Positions 8,513 to 17,924 of a stretch of 64,000 bases of DNA are shown piece by piece (position 1 is the first letter of the stretch; each line of letters starts with the position of its first letter). The DNA comes from Paenibacillus aquistagni (GTDB lineage Bacteria > Bacillota > Bacilli > Paenibacillales > Paenibacillaceae). The translations under genes were made by a program, and so were the position numbers. The notes beneath the pieces were generated by a model. It saw only the letters and a list, made by a program, of their open reading frames with translations. It was not told the origin of the DNA and did not search any database. The stretch lies in contig NZ_FXAZ01000004.1 of NCBI RefSeq assembly GCF_900177815.1, positions 186,001 to 250,000 on the forward strand, in the 5' to 3' direction.

Positions 8513-10180
8513 CTAGGGCCCTTGTGTAATGCGTCCTTCCTTCTTATACGTAATAAGCTTTAGCTGTCTCATATACTGTTCGACGGCTTCATACAGAGTG
8601 ATGCCAGTTGGCCGCTGCTTCTTTTTCGAAAGGATTGAATATCCATCGCCTCCTGCGGCCATGTAATCATTCACGATCACCTGGTAGAGCGACTCACCCT
8701 TCACTGGGGAGCCTTGAATACGAAGTTGTGATATTCGACTACCTACAGGCTGCGATGGATCAAGATGACAAGAGACGCCGCTTACTTGAAGAAATCTCCC
8801 AGCCTGCTTCTCCACCTCGCTTGCTCCCATTTCGAGCACCTCCCGCACCTCTCTTCCTGTTAGCCTCACCACAGTCAGCAGATTATCAAACGGAATCGCT
8901 TCATAGAGCTCTCGCTTCAATACTCTGCCAGGGAGAACGCTAGTTCTAATACTGCCGCTGTTGAGAAGCGCGATATGAGGGCTGAGGTCTGGCAGGGCTC
9001 GGATACGCAAGAGCATGGCATCGGTGAGCAAATTCCCAAGATTGGTTTCTTCTGCTCGAATACGCGCCCGTTCACCATTCAACAGGATGCTGGTGCTGGC
9101 GATCGATTCGTTCAACGCAAGATCGGTACGCTGCTGCAAGGCAGTCATTTGCTCAGCCAGCTTAGGATCTGGATGAAGATCAGCCGGATAGGGAAGGAGC
9201 TTTGCTGCAATCTTAGTCAGCGAGCCGTGCTCGTAATGAAGATCTACACTGCCCAAGGCGCGGCCATACTCCCCAGTCTGGACGATGGATACACCATTCA
9301 CCATTTCTGGACGATTAAGCTTTGTGTGGGAGTGGCCCCCGATGATCAGGTGAATGCCTGGAATCTGACGGGCTAAGCGACGATCCATCTCGATCCCGCA
9401 ATGGGAGACAATAATGATCTCATCGGCCTGCTTCTCCAGCTTCGATACCCATTGCTTTGCTGTCTGAACAGGATCAAGGAAGGTCAGTCCTTTGACGCGT
9501 TCAGGATGAGCCAGAATGGAGGTGTCGGGTGAAGTGAGACCAACAAAGGCAAAGGTATAGCCCTTTATATTTTTCAAAAGATAAGGCTCAAGCAGCAAGC
9601 TTCCATCATGCTGTACGATATTGGCGCTGATCAGCGGAAAGTTCAGGCTCGAACGAAGCTTCTGCAGCTGATCCAAGCCATAATCGAATTCATGGTTGCC
9701 TGCCACAGAAAGGGCATATCCAAGCTCATTAACAAGCGGAGGGACAGCTTCTCCTTGGGACACATTCGAATAAATGGTGCCTTGAAACAGATCGCCAGCA
9801 TCGATAAGCAGCGTGTCGGGGTTTTTCTGCCGAAGGTCATTTAGGAGTGAAGCCAGCTTCGCAATACCCATTTCTTGTTTATGCGGCTTCTCCATCAGAT
9901 GTCCATGAATATCATTGGTATGTGCAATGGTCAGATGAAGAGTCGGGAGCTTATTGGCTGTGCTGCTGCGCTGAATAGGTTCGCTTTGCTTAGAAGCGTG
10001 TCCTGGATCAGTGGCGTTATGTGGCTCATGCCGATGAGCCTGGCTGTTAACGGGCTGCGAGCGTTGTGCTTCCAGCGACGGCAAGGCTATGGATAGGGAA
10101 GGGATGTCAAAATATACGATGCCAATCCCCATAAAAATGATCATACAGGCTAATGCTTGAGAAAGCCCTTTACCCTTCAT
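8513..10180 (-). CDS. secreted/anchored 5'-nucleotidase / 2',3'-cyclic phosphodiesterase family (UshA-like)
   Basis: A two-domain metallophosphoesterase of about 555 residues that releases phosphate from extracellular nucleotides. The N-terminal calcineurin-like domain shows the metal ligands in HTNDIHGHL, DAGDLFQG, VAGNHEFDYG, IVSHCG and GGHSHTKL. The C-terminal 5'-nucleotidase domain ends with YMAAGGDGYSIL, the substrate-binding loop. Residues 10-30 form a signal or membrane anchor, and a Ser/Pro/His-rich linker follows. GGAGG precedes two adjacent ATG codons; the one at 10180 has the better spacing. It diverges from the large OB-fold protein gene. A phosphonate transporter lies beyond that gene, so the three may form a phosphorus-acquisition group. 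Confidence 0.9.
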   Translation of the reverse strand: MKGKGLSQALACMIIFMGIGIVYFDIPSLSIALPSLEAQRSQPVNSQAHRHEPHNATDPGHASKQSEPIQRSSTANKLPTLHLTIAHTNDIHGHLMEKPHKQEMGIAKLASLLNDLRQKNPDTLLIDAGDLFQGTIYSNVSQGEAVPPLVNELGYALSVAGNHEFDYGLDQLQKLRSSLNFPLISANIVQHDGSLLLEPYLLKNIKGYTFAFVGLTSPDTSILAHPERVKGLTFLDPVQTAKQWVSKLEKQADEIIIVSHCGIEMDRRLARQIPGIHLIIGGHSHTKLNRPEMVNGVSIVQTGEYGRALGSVDLHYEHGSLTKIAAKLLPYPADLHPDPKLAEQMTALQQRTDLALNESIASTSILLNGERARIRAEETNLGNLLTDAMLLRIRALPDLSPHIALLNSGSIRTSVLPGRVLKRELYEAIPFDNLLTVVRLTGREVREVLEMGASEVEKQAGRFLQVSGVSCHLDPSQPVGSRISQLRIQGSPVKGESLYQVIVNDYMAAGGDGYSILSKKKQRPTGITLYEAVEQYMRQLKLITYKKEGRITQGP

Positions 10181-10430
10181 CATAGACCTCCATTCGTCTC
10201 ATAGAATTGATTAAGCGCATAAAAGTTAGCTGATTGCCATTGAGCTTTGAATCTTAATTTGAAATTGACCGCATAGATGAGGGCCGAAGGAAGGATGTGG
10301 TTGCTGCAGGTGAGCAGGGCATCGTGCTGTAAGTATAGATTCAGGCTTGCTGGCTGATTATAGTGTGATCGAATGCTGCACAATTATGCACAGGCGTCTT
10401 CCAGATATTTACGAAAACAACATCATAATT

Positions 10431-10445
10431 TAGGGCATATCCCTA
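10431..10445. promoter_or_regulatory. dyad in the 10181-10493 intergenic region
   Basis: TAGGG-CATAT-CCCTA is a perfect inverted repeat about 50 bp before the large secreted-protein gene, with a TAGAAT (-10-like, 10447-10452) beside it. The 313-bp gap separates divergent genes and should carry both promoters; no convincing -35 or Pho-box array was seen. It is a candidate operator only. Confidence 0.3.
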
Positions 10446-10493
10446 GTAGAATGATAGTGTAGAAAAACGCTTTTCATATCTGGGAGGAGACTG

Positions 10494-13400
10494 ATGATGA
10501 AGCTTACAAAGTTCAAGTTGAATTGGCTTAAACTCGCTATGGTCCTCGCACTGGCTATCCCGTTGCAAACTGGCTTGACAAGCAGTTGGCAGCAGGCTTA
10601 TGCAGAAGGTCCTCTTGATCCAGCCCCTTATCTCAATCCTACAGTCATCAATGAAAATGCAGGAAAAAAGGTATTGTTTGACAACAGTCACGGCCAGACA
10701 GCCGGTGCGGCTGATTGGGTTATTGACGGAGGGTTCTCTGACTTTGCCGTAGCGCTTGCGAACGATGGCTACTACGTCAAAGAATTGCGCAAAGCAGGAC
10801 CGATTGCGTACGCTGATCTTCAGGACTATGATGTATTCGTGCTGGCAGAGCCGAATGTACCGTTCAAGCAAACCGAGCAAGCGGCAATGAAGCAGTATGT
10901 GGAGAACGGAGGCAGCATCTTCTTCATCGGAGATCACTATAATGCCGATCGCAACAAGAACCGCTGGGACGGCTCTGAGGCGATGAATGGCTATCGTCGC
11001 GGCGCATGGGAAGACCCAATGAAGGGCATGAGCACAGATGAGAAGAATTCCGCTGCGATGCAGGGCGTCGCAAGCTCTGATTGGCTGGCGGACAACTTCG
11101 GCGTACGCTTTCGCTATAATGCGCTTGGGGATGTAAATGCGAACCAGATCGTCGCCCCAGCGCAAGCGTTTGGCATTACGACAGGCGTCTCCTCCGTGGC
11201 GATGCATGCAGGCTCAACCCTCGCCATTATTGATCCAATGAAGGCCAAAGGGATTGTATATGTGCCTAATACGAATGCCGCTTGGCCGAATGCAGTGGAT
11301 CAAGGCGTATATAATGGCGGCGGCATCGCTGAAGGGCCTTATGTCGCGGTATCCAAGCTTGGTTCCGGCAAGGCCGCTTTCATCGGGGATTCCTCTCCGG
11401 TAGAAGATGCTACACCGAAGTATCTGCGCGAAGAGAATGGCTCCCGCAAGACGACTTATGACGGCTTCAAGGAGCAAGATGATGATGTGCTGCTCGTGAA
11501 TCTAATCAATTGGCTGTCTGAGCCAGAGAGCTACACATCGCTGTCTCAGGTTCCTGGCTTGCAGCTCGATCAGCCTACGGCTCTGCTTCCGATGGAATCT
11601 CCGCAGGCATCAACTGAACCGCAGCCTGAGCCGTGGTCCCAGCCCGCAGCAGGCTACAAGTGGTGGGATGCTTCTACATTCAAGCCAGGTTCATATGGCA
11701 GCTCTGCTCCAGTAGTTAATCCTTCATACAGCTTCGTACATCAGTCTATACTGCCAAATGCAGAAGATTTCCAGATTCGAGTCCTTCTACAGAACCTTCC
11801 TCCAAACACCACGGTATCTGGCCTTAATGCAGGCATTTATCTAACAGGCGGCACGCAGGTCGCAAAGATTCAAAATGATGGCGGAACATGGCCGGCATCC
11901 TATGGCTACAGCACGCCAATCAGTGTGACATCCAATGCACAAGGCATTGCATATAAGGATCTGACGGTTCGCATGAAACCGGGAACTTCTGGCGCAGCAA
12001 GCTTGAGGCTTAGACAAAATACGAACGGCAGCAACAGCAACATCCTGACTACTAGCGTGTCGGTCGGCAATGTGCCGGCAGAACCGCTTCCTGGAATTCC
12101 GAATCCAAACCCAGCTAAGATCTCTATTGCAGAAGCACGTACCAAGGCAGAGGGTACCTTGGTTACCCTTGAAGGTGTTATCACGACAGAGCCTGGCATT
12201 TATGGCGCACAAGGCTTCTATCTTCAGGATGAGACAGGCGGCATCTACGTCTTCCAGACTCAGAGCGGCTATCACCAAGGCGATGTTGTAAAGATCACAG
12301 CGCCTCTTATCGTATACAATACAGAGCTTGAAGTAGCTGATCTCGTTGCGATCGAGAAGACAGGCACAGGCGCCCTTCCAGCAGCGGTGTCTGCGGATAC
12401 TGTAAATGCGAGCAATCAAGGACAGCTTGTCTCGCTTGCTGGGATGACTATCCAAAATATTGCAAGTGCAGCGCCAAGCGGTTCGCTCGAATTCGATGCG
12501 GTAAAGGGTACCCAAAGCACGCGGATTCGAGTAGATGTGCGCACAGGTGTTGATCTTCAGTCGTTCCCTTATCAGAATGGCCAAGTCATCAATGTGCAGG
12601 GCGCAGCTTCTATCTTCAAGGGAACGTATCAGCTGAAGCCAAGAGGGCTTAGCGATTTCGCCCTCGTGCAAGACACGACGGCGCCAACAACAACTGCGGC
12701 TTTTGAACCATCCCCGACTTCGAGCGGATGGTTCAACCAGCCGATCAAGGTGACACTCACCGCTTATGATGATGGTGAGGAAGTGGCTACCTATTATGCT
12801 TTGAATCAAGGCCAGGATGTAGCATATACCGGACCAGTGACCATCGCGGAGGAGGGCGTGTCCCTCCTCCGGTATTATTCTAAAGACGCTTCTGGCAATA
12901 CGGAAAAAGCGCACGCTGTGGAATTAATGCTTGATACCGTAGCCCCTGCTGCTGCGCTTACCTTTGCCGACCAGCCCGTACACGATCTGCAGCTGTCGGA
13001 TCGTATACAGGTTAAGCTTGTAAGCTCTGATGAAGGCTCAGGTGTTGTATCTGAGCTTCTCTTGTTGAATGGGGAATCCTTTGCAAGCGGCAGTGTTCTT
13101 GCGGGGAGCGAGCTTGGTCTTGGCGAACATACCCTGCAGTATGAGGTGACGGACGCAGCAGGTCATCGCACAGCGCAAACAGCAGTCTTCAAAGTTGTCT
13201 CTGATACTCTCGCCAAAGGAGCACCCGGCAAGCCGGTATTGTCCAGCAACAACGGACATTCTGGACTCGCCAACGGCAGCTACACCATTACGATGAATAT
13301 GTGGTGGGGCAATAATGGCTCACTGTTCAAGCTGTATGAGAATGGCATTGAGATCTACAGCGCACCGCTTACGGATGCTACTCCATCTGCACAGATGACT

Positions 13401-13793
13401 AAGGTGGATATTCAAGGCAAAGCGAACGGGACATATGTATACACAGCGGAGCTGATTAATGCGAAAGGAAAGACTGCTTCTGATGCATTAACGGTTGTCG
13501 TCAAGGATGCTGCTCCAGGGAAGCCGGCGCTGTCACACAATAATTGGGACGGCAATGGACAATACACGCTCACGATGAATATGTGGTGGGGCACTAATGG
13601 CAGCGAAGCTAGATTGTATGAGAACGGTCAGCTGATTGAGACGAAAGAACTGCAAGCGAACACGCCAAGTGCTCAGCAGGCTCGCTTTGACATCAGCGGC
13701 CGCGAAAAAGGCATCTATGAGTATCGCGTCGAGCTGATCAATGCAGCAGGCGCAGCATCCAGTGAGATCGTCAAGGTACAAGTCAACTCGTAA
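10494..13793 (+). CDS. large secreted multidomain protein with OB-fold nucleic-acid-binding domain and twin C-terminal Ig-like repeats
   Basis: A 1099-residue exported protein with a signal peptide at about residues 1-38 (cleavage after AYA). Domains in order: a GATase/DUF4350-like Rossmann domain (about 50-345), which holds FDNSHGQTAG, VFVLAEPN and IFFIGDHYN; a beta-rich domain (about 385-530); an OB-fold of the YhcR-nuclease type (about 545-730, SIAEARTKAEGTLVTLEG); a bacterial Ig-like module (about 735-815); another Ig-like module; and two tandem chitinase-type repeats that each contain TMNMWWG.NG and LYENG (about 915-1005 and 1008-1099). No nuclease active site was recognised. GGAGG precedes ATG 10494/10497. 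Its neighbour is a divergent 5'-nucleotidase; in B. subtilis YhcR the OB-fold and 5'-nucleotidase domains are fused in one protein. Confidence 0.7.
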   Translation: MMKLTKFKLNWLKLAMVLALAIPLQTGLTSSWQQAYAEGPLDPAPYLNPTVINENAGKKVLFDNSHGQTAGAADWVIDGGFSDFAVALANDGYYVKELRKAGPIAYADLQDYDVFVLAEPNVPFKQTEQAAMKQYVENGGSIFFIGDHYNADRNKNRWDGSEAMNGYRRGAWEDPMKGMSTDEKNSAAMQGVASSDWLADNFGVRFRYNALGDVNANQIVAPAQAFGITTGVSSVAMHAGSTLAIIDPMKAKGIVYVPNTNAAWPNAVDQGVYNGGGIAEGPYVAVSKLGSGKAAFIGDSSPVEDATPKYLREENGSRKTTYDGFKEQDDDVLLVNLINWLSEPESYTSLSQVPGLQLDQPTALLPMESPQASTEPQPEPWSQPAAGYKWWDASTFKPGSYGSSAPVVNPSYSFVHQSILPNAEDFQIRVLLQNLPPNTTVSGLNAGIYLTGGTQVAKIQNDGGTWPASYGYSTPISVTSNAQGIAYKDLTVRMKPGTSGAASLRLRQNTNGSNSNILTTSVSVGNVPAEPLPGIPNPNPAKISIAEARTKAEGTLVTLEGVITTEPGIYGAQGFYLQDETGGIYVFQTQSGYHQGDVVKITAPLIVYNTELEVADLVAIEKTGTGALPAAVSADTVNASNQGQLVSLAGMTIQNIASAAPSGSLEFDAVKGTQSTRIRVDVRTGVDLQSFPYQNGQVINVQGAASIFKGTYQLKPRGLSDFALVQDTTAPTTTAAFEPSPTSSGWFNQPIKVTLTAYDDGEEVATYYALNQGQDVAYTGPVTIAEEGVSLLRYYSKDASGNTEKAHAVELMLDTVAPAAALTFADQPVHDLQLSDRIQVKLVSSDEGSGVVSELLLLNGESFASGSVLAGSELGLGEHTLQYEVTDAAGHRTAQTAVFKVVSDTLAKGAPGKPVLSSNNGHSGLANGSYTITMNMWWGNNGSLFKLYENGIEIYSAPLTDATPSAQMTKVDIQGKANGTYVYTAELINAKGKTASDALTVVVKDAAPGKPALSHNNWDGNGQYTLTMNMWWGTNGSEARLYENGQLIETKELQANTPSAQQARFDISGREKGIYEYRVELINAAGAASSEIVKVQVNS

Positions 13794-13798
13794 ATGAA

Positions 13799-13841
13799 GG
13801 GCTGTCTGAGCGGGTGGGAATAGGTGCTCAGCAGCCTTTTT
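13799..13841 (+). terminator. terminator after the OB-fold protein gene
   Basis: GGCTG-CTGAGC pairs with GCTCAG-CAGCC across a 12-nt loop with one bulged T; a five-T run follows directly. Confidence 0.7.
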
Positions 13842-13943
13842 GTGATGCGTGTACTGGGATCGGAATAAGGAAGAAACCAACGGGTTTGTAGGCTATCTTA
13901 AAGAGGGAAGTGGAAGCTCTGGCGAAGCTGCGGCCATGCAAAC

Positions 13944-13982
13944 AGCCACCCCGCGGCTCTCGCGTGCAAGGTGGCTTTGTTT
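13944..13982. terminator. hairpin between convergent OB-fold and phn genes
   Basis: AGCCACC (13944-13950) pairs with GGTGGCT (13970-13976), flanked by AAAC and TTTGTTTT. It lies beyond the end of the minus-strand phn operon and could stop transcription from either side. The T tract is best on the plus strand. Confidence 0.4.
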
Positions 13983-14068
13983 TCGTATTCGCTGAAGGTA
14001 TTACTGGTATAACTGGTATGAATGGTGATTCACAGTAGTTCATCTGCAGCCGTGACGGAGCTTTTCTT

Positions 14069-14872
14069 CTAGATCAGTCTTTTCCGTATAGCGCCTGACA
14101 GGATATCGATGATGGTGATCATCACGATAATGCCAAGCAGGATAATGCCGACACGGTCCCAGTCACGAGTGCTGAGTGCGAAGATGAGCGGCGTCCCGAT
14201 CCCGCCGGCGCCGATGACGCCAAGGATGGTGGCTGAGCGGACATTGATCTCGAAGCGGTATAAGGTATAGGAGAGGAAGCCCGGCAGAACCTGCGGCAGA
14301 ACGGCATACCATAGAATCTGCAGGCGATTCGCTCCAGCAGCAGTCAGCGCTTCAATTGGACCTTTATCAATCTGCTCGACCTCATCGGTAAACAGCTTGC
14401 CTAACATGCCGACGGAGTGCAGGCCAAGAGCCAGAACGCCTGCGAATGATCCAGGGCCGACAGCCTTGATGAATAGAATCGCCATCACGATCTCAGGAAA
14501 GGTGCGTATAAAGCTGAGCAGCATCTTGCCCGAACCGGAGATCAGCTTCGTGCTGCTCATATTGACGGATGCGATAAAGGCGAGCGGGATCGAGAGAAGG
14601 GTTGAGATCACTGTGCCTAGAATCGAGATATACAGTGTGCTGAGCAGCCCTCTCAGCAGATCCTCTCCATCCGGCAAATACACATAATCCCAGTCTGGTG
14701 AGAACAGCCCTTCAGCAATCGAACGGGTAACCTGAAGCGCGGTGTCCTTCAGTCCGGAGTAGGGGATGCCCATGAATGCCCAGACATAAAGCAGGAACAG
14801 CGCAATAACAAGAAGCCAGCGGCTCTTCTTAGGCTTCGGCTTAGCAACTATAGACTTCCACGATGGTGTCAT
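14069..14872 (-). CDS. phnE: phosphonate ABC transporter permease (second PhnE)
   Basis: A 267-residue inner-membrane permease with about six helices and the conserved binding-protein-dependent transport motif (EALTAAGANRLQILWYAVLPQ), which docks on the ATPase. Its ends match the PhnE family: a short N-terminal helix, then VYLPDGEDLLRGL. It is the last gene of phnD-phnC-phnE-phnE, and its start overlaps the preceding permease gene by 4 nt. The two PhnE copies probably form a heterodimeric channel for phosphonate, phosphite or a related phosphorus compound. Confidence 0.9.
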   Translation of the reverse strand: MTPSWKSIVAKPKPKKSRWLLVIALFLLYVWAFMGIPYSGLKDTALQVTRSIAEGLFSPDWDYVYLPDGEDLLRGLLSTLYISILGTVISTLLSIPLAFIASVNMSSTKLISGSGKMLLSFIRTFPEIVMAILFIKAVGPGSFAGVLALGLHSVGMLGKLFTDEVEQIDKGPIEALTAAGANRLQILWYAVLPQVLPGFLSYTLYRFEINVRSATILGVIGAGGIGTPLIFALSTRDWDRVGIILLGIIVMITIIDILSGAIRKRLI

Positions 14873-15669
14873 AGCAACTTCTCCCTAAGCTTCATACTGA
14901 TAACATCAATGCAGATAACAAGGGCCAAGGTAAATAAAATGATCATGGAGGTCTTCTCATATTCCAGCAGGCCGAGGGTGACCTCGTAATAATGACCGAT
15001 GCCGCCTGCTCCGACAAGCCCTAGAATGGCTGCGGCGCGAATATTGATTTCAAAGGTGTACAGCGTAAAGCTCATGAAGTGGGCTTGAATCTGAGGAATG
15101 ACACTGTACACAATGATCTGAATCCAATTGCCTCCTGTAGACGTTAGCGCTTCCAAAGGGCCTTGATCAATCGCCTCCAAGGCTTCATAGGTGAGCTTCG
15201 CGATAAGCCCAAGCGAGAAGACGCTAAGCGCCAGAATGCCAGGCACGGGGCCAAGGCCAAAGATGGCAACGAAGATGGCGGCTAACAGCAAATCGGGTAT
15301 CGTGCGAATAAGGTTCAATAAGAAGCGAAACGGGTAATGCACCCACTTGAGTCTTGTCAGGTTGCTCGCACATAGCAGAGCCATCGGAATGGCGAGTACA
15401 GCGCCAAATGTCGTCCCGATCAGTGCCATCCTTATCGTTTCCAGCATGGCAGGCAGGATATTGTCCAGATAGCTCCACTTTGGCGGGAACATCTCGCGAA
15501 GCAGCTCCAGCATGTTCGGGAAGCCCTGAACGAGCTCTTGCAGAGAAGAATCTGTACCGCGGGCGCTGAGCCAGATCAAGACAAGCAGCAGGATCAAGGT
15601 AAAGTAATGCTTCATGCGGCTTGGGGGAGTCGGCCTTGCCGCCGATAGGGAGAGCTTCGGATCAGCCAT
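14869..15669 (-). CDS. phnE: phosphonate ABC transporter permease (first PhnE)
   Basis: A 266-residue permease with the EALTSTGGNWIQIIVYSVIPQ coupling motif and about six transmembrane helices. It is similar in layout to the next gene but clearly diverged, so the pair is not a recent duplication. Its start overlaps the phnC stop codon (TAATG type), which implies translational coupling. It acts with PhnC and PhnD in phosphonate-type uptake. Confidence 0.9.
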   Translation of the reverse strand: MADPKLSLSAARPTPPSRMKHYFTLILLLVLIWLSARGTDSSLQELVQGFPNMLELLREMFPPKWSYLDNILPAMLETIRMALIGTTFGAVLAIPMALLCASNLTRLKWVHYPFRFLLNLIRTIPDLLLAAIFVAIFGLGPVPGILALSVFSLGLIAKLTYEALEAIDQGPLEALTSTGGNWIQIIVYSVIPQIQAHFMSFTLYTFEINIRAAAILGLVGAGGIGHYYEVTLGLLEYEKTSMIILFTLALVICIDVISMKLREKLL

Positions 15670-16469
15670 TAAGCATTAATCTCCTGCACGCTTTCCGCTC
15701 TTAAGGTCCGCCCATAGATCTCGGTAAAGCGCTCGTCTGTCGCTTCTTCCACCGGCCCATCAAATACGATCTCCCCCGCTCGAAGGCCGATAATGCGTGT
15801 GGCATAAGCTCTAGCCAGATCAATATCATGCAGATTAATGATCGTTGTAATCTTCAGCTCCTGATTAATGTGCAGCAGATCATCCATCACCTGCTTGGTC
15901 GTGAGTGGATCAAGGGAGGCGACTGGCTCATCAGCCAGAATGATCTTCGCTTCTTGGGCCAGCACACGGGCGATGGCGACGCGCTGCTGCTGCCCGCCAG
16001 ACAGCTCGTCAGCGCGAGCGTACGCCTTCTCGATCAGGTTGACGCGCGCCAGCGCCTCGAAGGCGAGGTCCACATCCTGCTTGGGGAACAAGCCCAGAAT
16101 GGTGCGCAGCGTGCCATGGTGTCCAACCCTTCCAGCCAATACATTGCGCAGCACAGAGGATCGCTTCACCAGATTGAAGCCTTGAAAAATCATGCCAATG
16201 TCTCGTCGGAGCATTCTTAGCTGCCTGCCTTCTGCTCGTGTAATGGATGCGCCATGAATCTCAATATCGCCTTCGGTAATATCATGAAGCCGGTTGATGG
16301 CGCGAAGCAGCGTGGATTTGCCTGCGCCTGACAGTCCCACCACGGCCACGAATTCCCCTTGATCGATTGATAAATGAATCTGCTGCAGTCCTTTCGTCTG
16401 GTTCGGATACACTTTAGACACGTTCGTCAGCTTGATCATCGCAGCATTCTCGGGCCGATGATGTGTCAT
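15669..16469 (-). CDS. phnC: phosphonate ABC transporter ATP-binding protein
   Basis: A 266-residue ABC ATPase. Visible motifs are Walker [11 protein letters not shown]-loop MIFQGFNLV, signature LSGGQQQR, Walker [13 protein letters not shown] and the H-loop INLHDIDLA. The PhnC-specific insertion between the Q-loop and signature ([19 protein letters not shown]) is present. It overlaps the phnD stop by 4 nt (ATGA), so the operon order is phnD, phnC, phnE, phnE on the minus strand. An internal ATG at 16439 also gives a plausible start. Confidence 0.93.
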   Translation of the reverse strand: MTHHRPENAAMIKLTNVSKVYPNQTKGLQQIHLSIDQGEFVAVVGLSGAGKSTLLRAINRLHDITEGDIEIHGASITRAEGRQLRMLRRDIGMIFQGFNLVKRSSVLRNVLAGRVGHHGTLRTILGLFPKQDVDLAFEALARVNLIEKAYARADELSGGQQQRVAIARVLAQEAKIILADEPVASLDPLTTKQVMDDLLHINQELKITTIINLHDIDLARAYATRIIGLRAGEIVFDGPVEEATDERFTEIYGRTLRAESVQEINA

Positions 16470-17380
16470 TGCGTTTTTACCTTTTCCCCGTACTCGCGCA
16501 CGATATCAAACACGCTGTCTTCGGACTTCACATAGCCTTCATGCGTATAGATATCTTTGATGATCGCATGCCCATCCGGATCATTGCCGATATCGATAAA
16601 GGCCTGCTGGAGCTTCTCGATCCACTCCTTGCTCATATCTGAACGCACGGCGATCGTATCATTAGGGATTTTCTCAGTATAGCTGAGCACTCGCGTCTCC
16701 TCGAAGACGTCCGGATAATCCTTTTTGACGACATTGCGGGCATCTTGGAAGATCGCAGCTGCGTCAACGTCCCCATTCAATACAGCCAGCACAGCTTGGT
16801 CATGACCTTTTAACGTAATGGGCGTGACATCTTTCAATGGATCAACGCCTTCCTCCAGCAGCTTGCCTGCCGGCCATACATAGCCGGCTGAGGAGGTTAC
16901 ATTCTGATAGGCGATTTTTTTCCCTTTAAGTTCGCTAACCTTCTGGATATCCGAATCCTTCTTTACAATGATCATGGCTTTGTAGAAATCGACCTTCTCA
17001 TCAGTCGGCTCGCCTGTCTCGTCTTGAACGCCGTAACGCTGGGCTTGAAGAATAACCTCAGCGGCTCCCTTTTCCTTCGCCAGCACATAAGCCGACGGCG
17101 GCAGGAAGCCGACATCGACCTTCTTGGATGCCATCGCTTCAATGATGGTGTTGTAATCAGTAGAGATGCTCACTTTGACAGCAATGCCAAGTCGCTCGGT
17201 GAGCAGCTTCTCGAGCGGCTTGGCCTTTGCTTCAAGGGTGTCCGCGTTCTGAGAGGGAATGAACTGCACCGTCAATGATTCCGGTTCATAAGGCTTGGAC
17301 GTATCTTTGCTTGAGCTGCAAGCGCTTAACAATAGCAGGGGAACGCACAGAAGCAGAATGAATGCTTGGCGCATAGTCAT
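16466..17380 (-). CDS. phnD: phosphate/phosphite/phosphonate ABC transporter substrate-binding lipoprotein
   Basis: The 304-residue product is a PhnD-family binding protein. Its lipoprotein signal has the lipobox LLSACSSS (Cys near residue 21). The body shows [47 protein letters not shown] and [16 protein letters not shown], all typical of phosphonate/phosphite binding proteins. GAGGAGG precedes ATG 17380. It is the first gene of the operon. The ligand (phosphonate, phosphite or hypophosphite) cannot be chosen from sequence alone, and no C-P lyase or phosphite dehydrogenase gene lies in the window. Confidence 0.92.
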   Translation of the reverse strand: MTMRQAFILLLCVPLLLLSACSSSKDTSKPYEPESLTVQFIPSQNADTLEAKAKPLEKLLTERLGIAVKVSISTDYNTIIEAMASKKVDVGFLPPSAYVLAKEKGAAEVILQAQRYGVQDETGEPTDEKVDFYKAMIIVKKDSDIQKVSELKGKKIAYQNVTSSAGYVWPAGKLLEEGVDPLKDVTPITLKGHDQAVLAVLNGDVDAAAIFQDARNVVKKDYPDVFEETRVLSYTEKIPNDTIAVRSDMSKEWIEKLQQAFIDIGNDPDGHAIIKDIYTHEGYVKSEDSVFDIVREYGEKVKTQ

Positions 17381-17497
17381 GCTTTGGACCTCCTCGAAAT
17401 GAGTTCTTACTATTATTTATTCGAGGATTAAAAGTTTTAGAGCCAAACAAGAGGGATAATTTTCAAAGACAGGATTGGCAACTTCTGGCTTTCCAAG

Positions 17498-17532
17498 CAA
17501 TAAAGAAGACCCCTTCCCGCATGGAAGAGGCC
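17498..17532 (-). terminator. terminator after the YiaAB-like gene
   Basis: On the minus strand GGCCTCTTCC (17523-17532) pairs with GGAAGGGGTC (17508-17517) over ten positions, two of them G-T, with a 5-nt loop, followed by TTCTTTATT. Confidence 0.65.
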
Positions 17533-17544
17533 CTCACAATGAAG

Positions 17545-17808
17545 CTACTCTGTTAATCTGGCTGCTTTGGTTTCATGATCCTCACGCGCTTTGGGGTAAT
17601 CATACTCATCCTCCGCGTTGTCGCGAACAACTTTTTGCAGGGTAAAGCACGCGGAAATCATCCATAAAAACAATACCACATACAGCCCCTTCTCCATGAG
17701 CGCCCAGTCTGCATTGAATACGCTGATGCCAAAAATGATGCAGCAGGCTGAAAAGGATGCCCACGCCATAAAGGTGTAGGCAGGCGTATTTCTTCTACGA
17801 GGCTTCAT
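17545..17808 (-). CDS. YiaA/YiaB two-helix-domain membrane protein
   Basis: A small 87-residue membrane protein of the YiaAB family. The typical start is PRRRNTPAYTFMAWASF, followed by two transmembrane helices (about residues 11-31 and 40-60) and the family signature TLQKVVRDNAEDE. GGGGAGGG lies just upstream of ATG 17808; an in-frame extension to 17913 has no ribosome site. It follows nrdB after 116 bp and may be transcribed with it. The function of the family is unknown. Confidence 0.8.
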   Translation of the reverse strand: MKPRRRNTPAYTFMAWASFSACCIIFGISVFNADWALMEKGLYVVLFLWMISACFTLQKVVRDNAEDEYDYPKAREDHETKAARLTE

Positions 17809-17924
17809 CCAACATTCCCTCCCCAAGGTAATGAGCTCATTATACCTTAAATTGGAAAGTAATACCGCATTAATTTTGATGAAAAAAGGAAAATGAAGCC
17901 TAGAGCGCTTCAATCTCCTGCTGT

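Noticed and set aside
11841-12914. 357-codon minus-strand frame inside the OB-fold protein gene
   Set aside because: Rich in Cys, Arg, His and Ile, with no ribosome site; it is a shadow of the real plus-strand gene.
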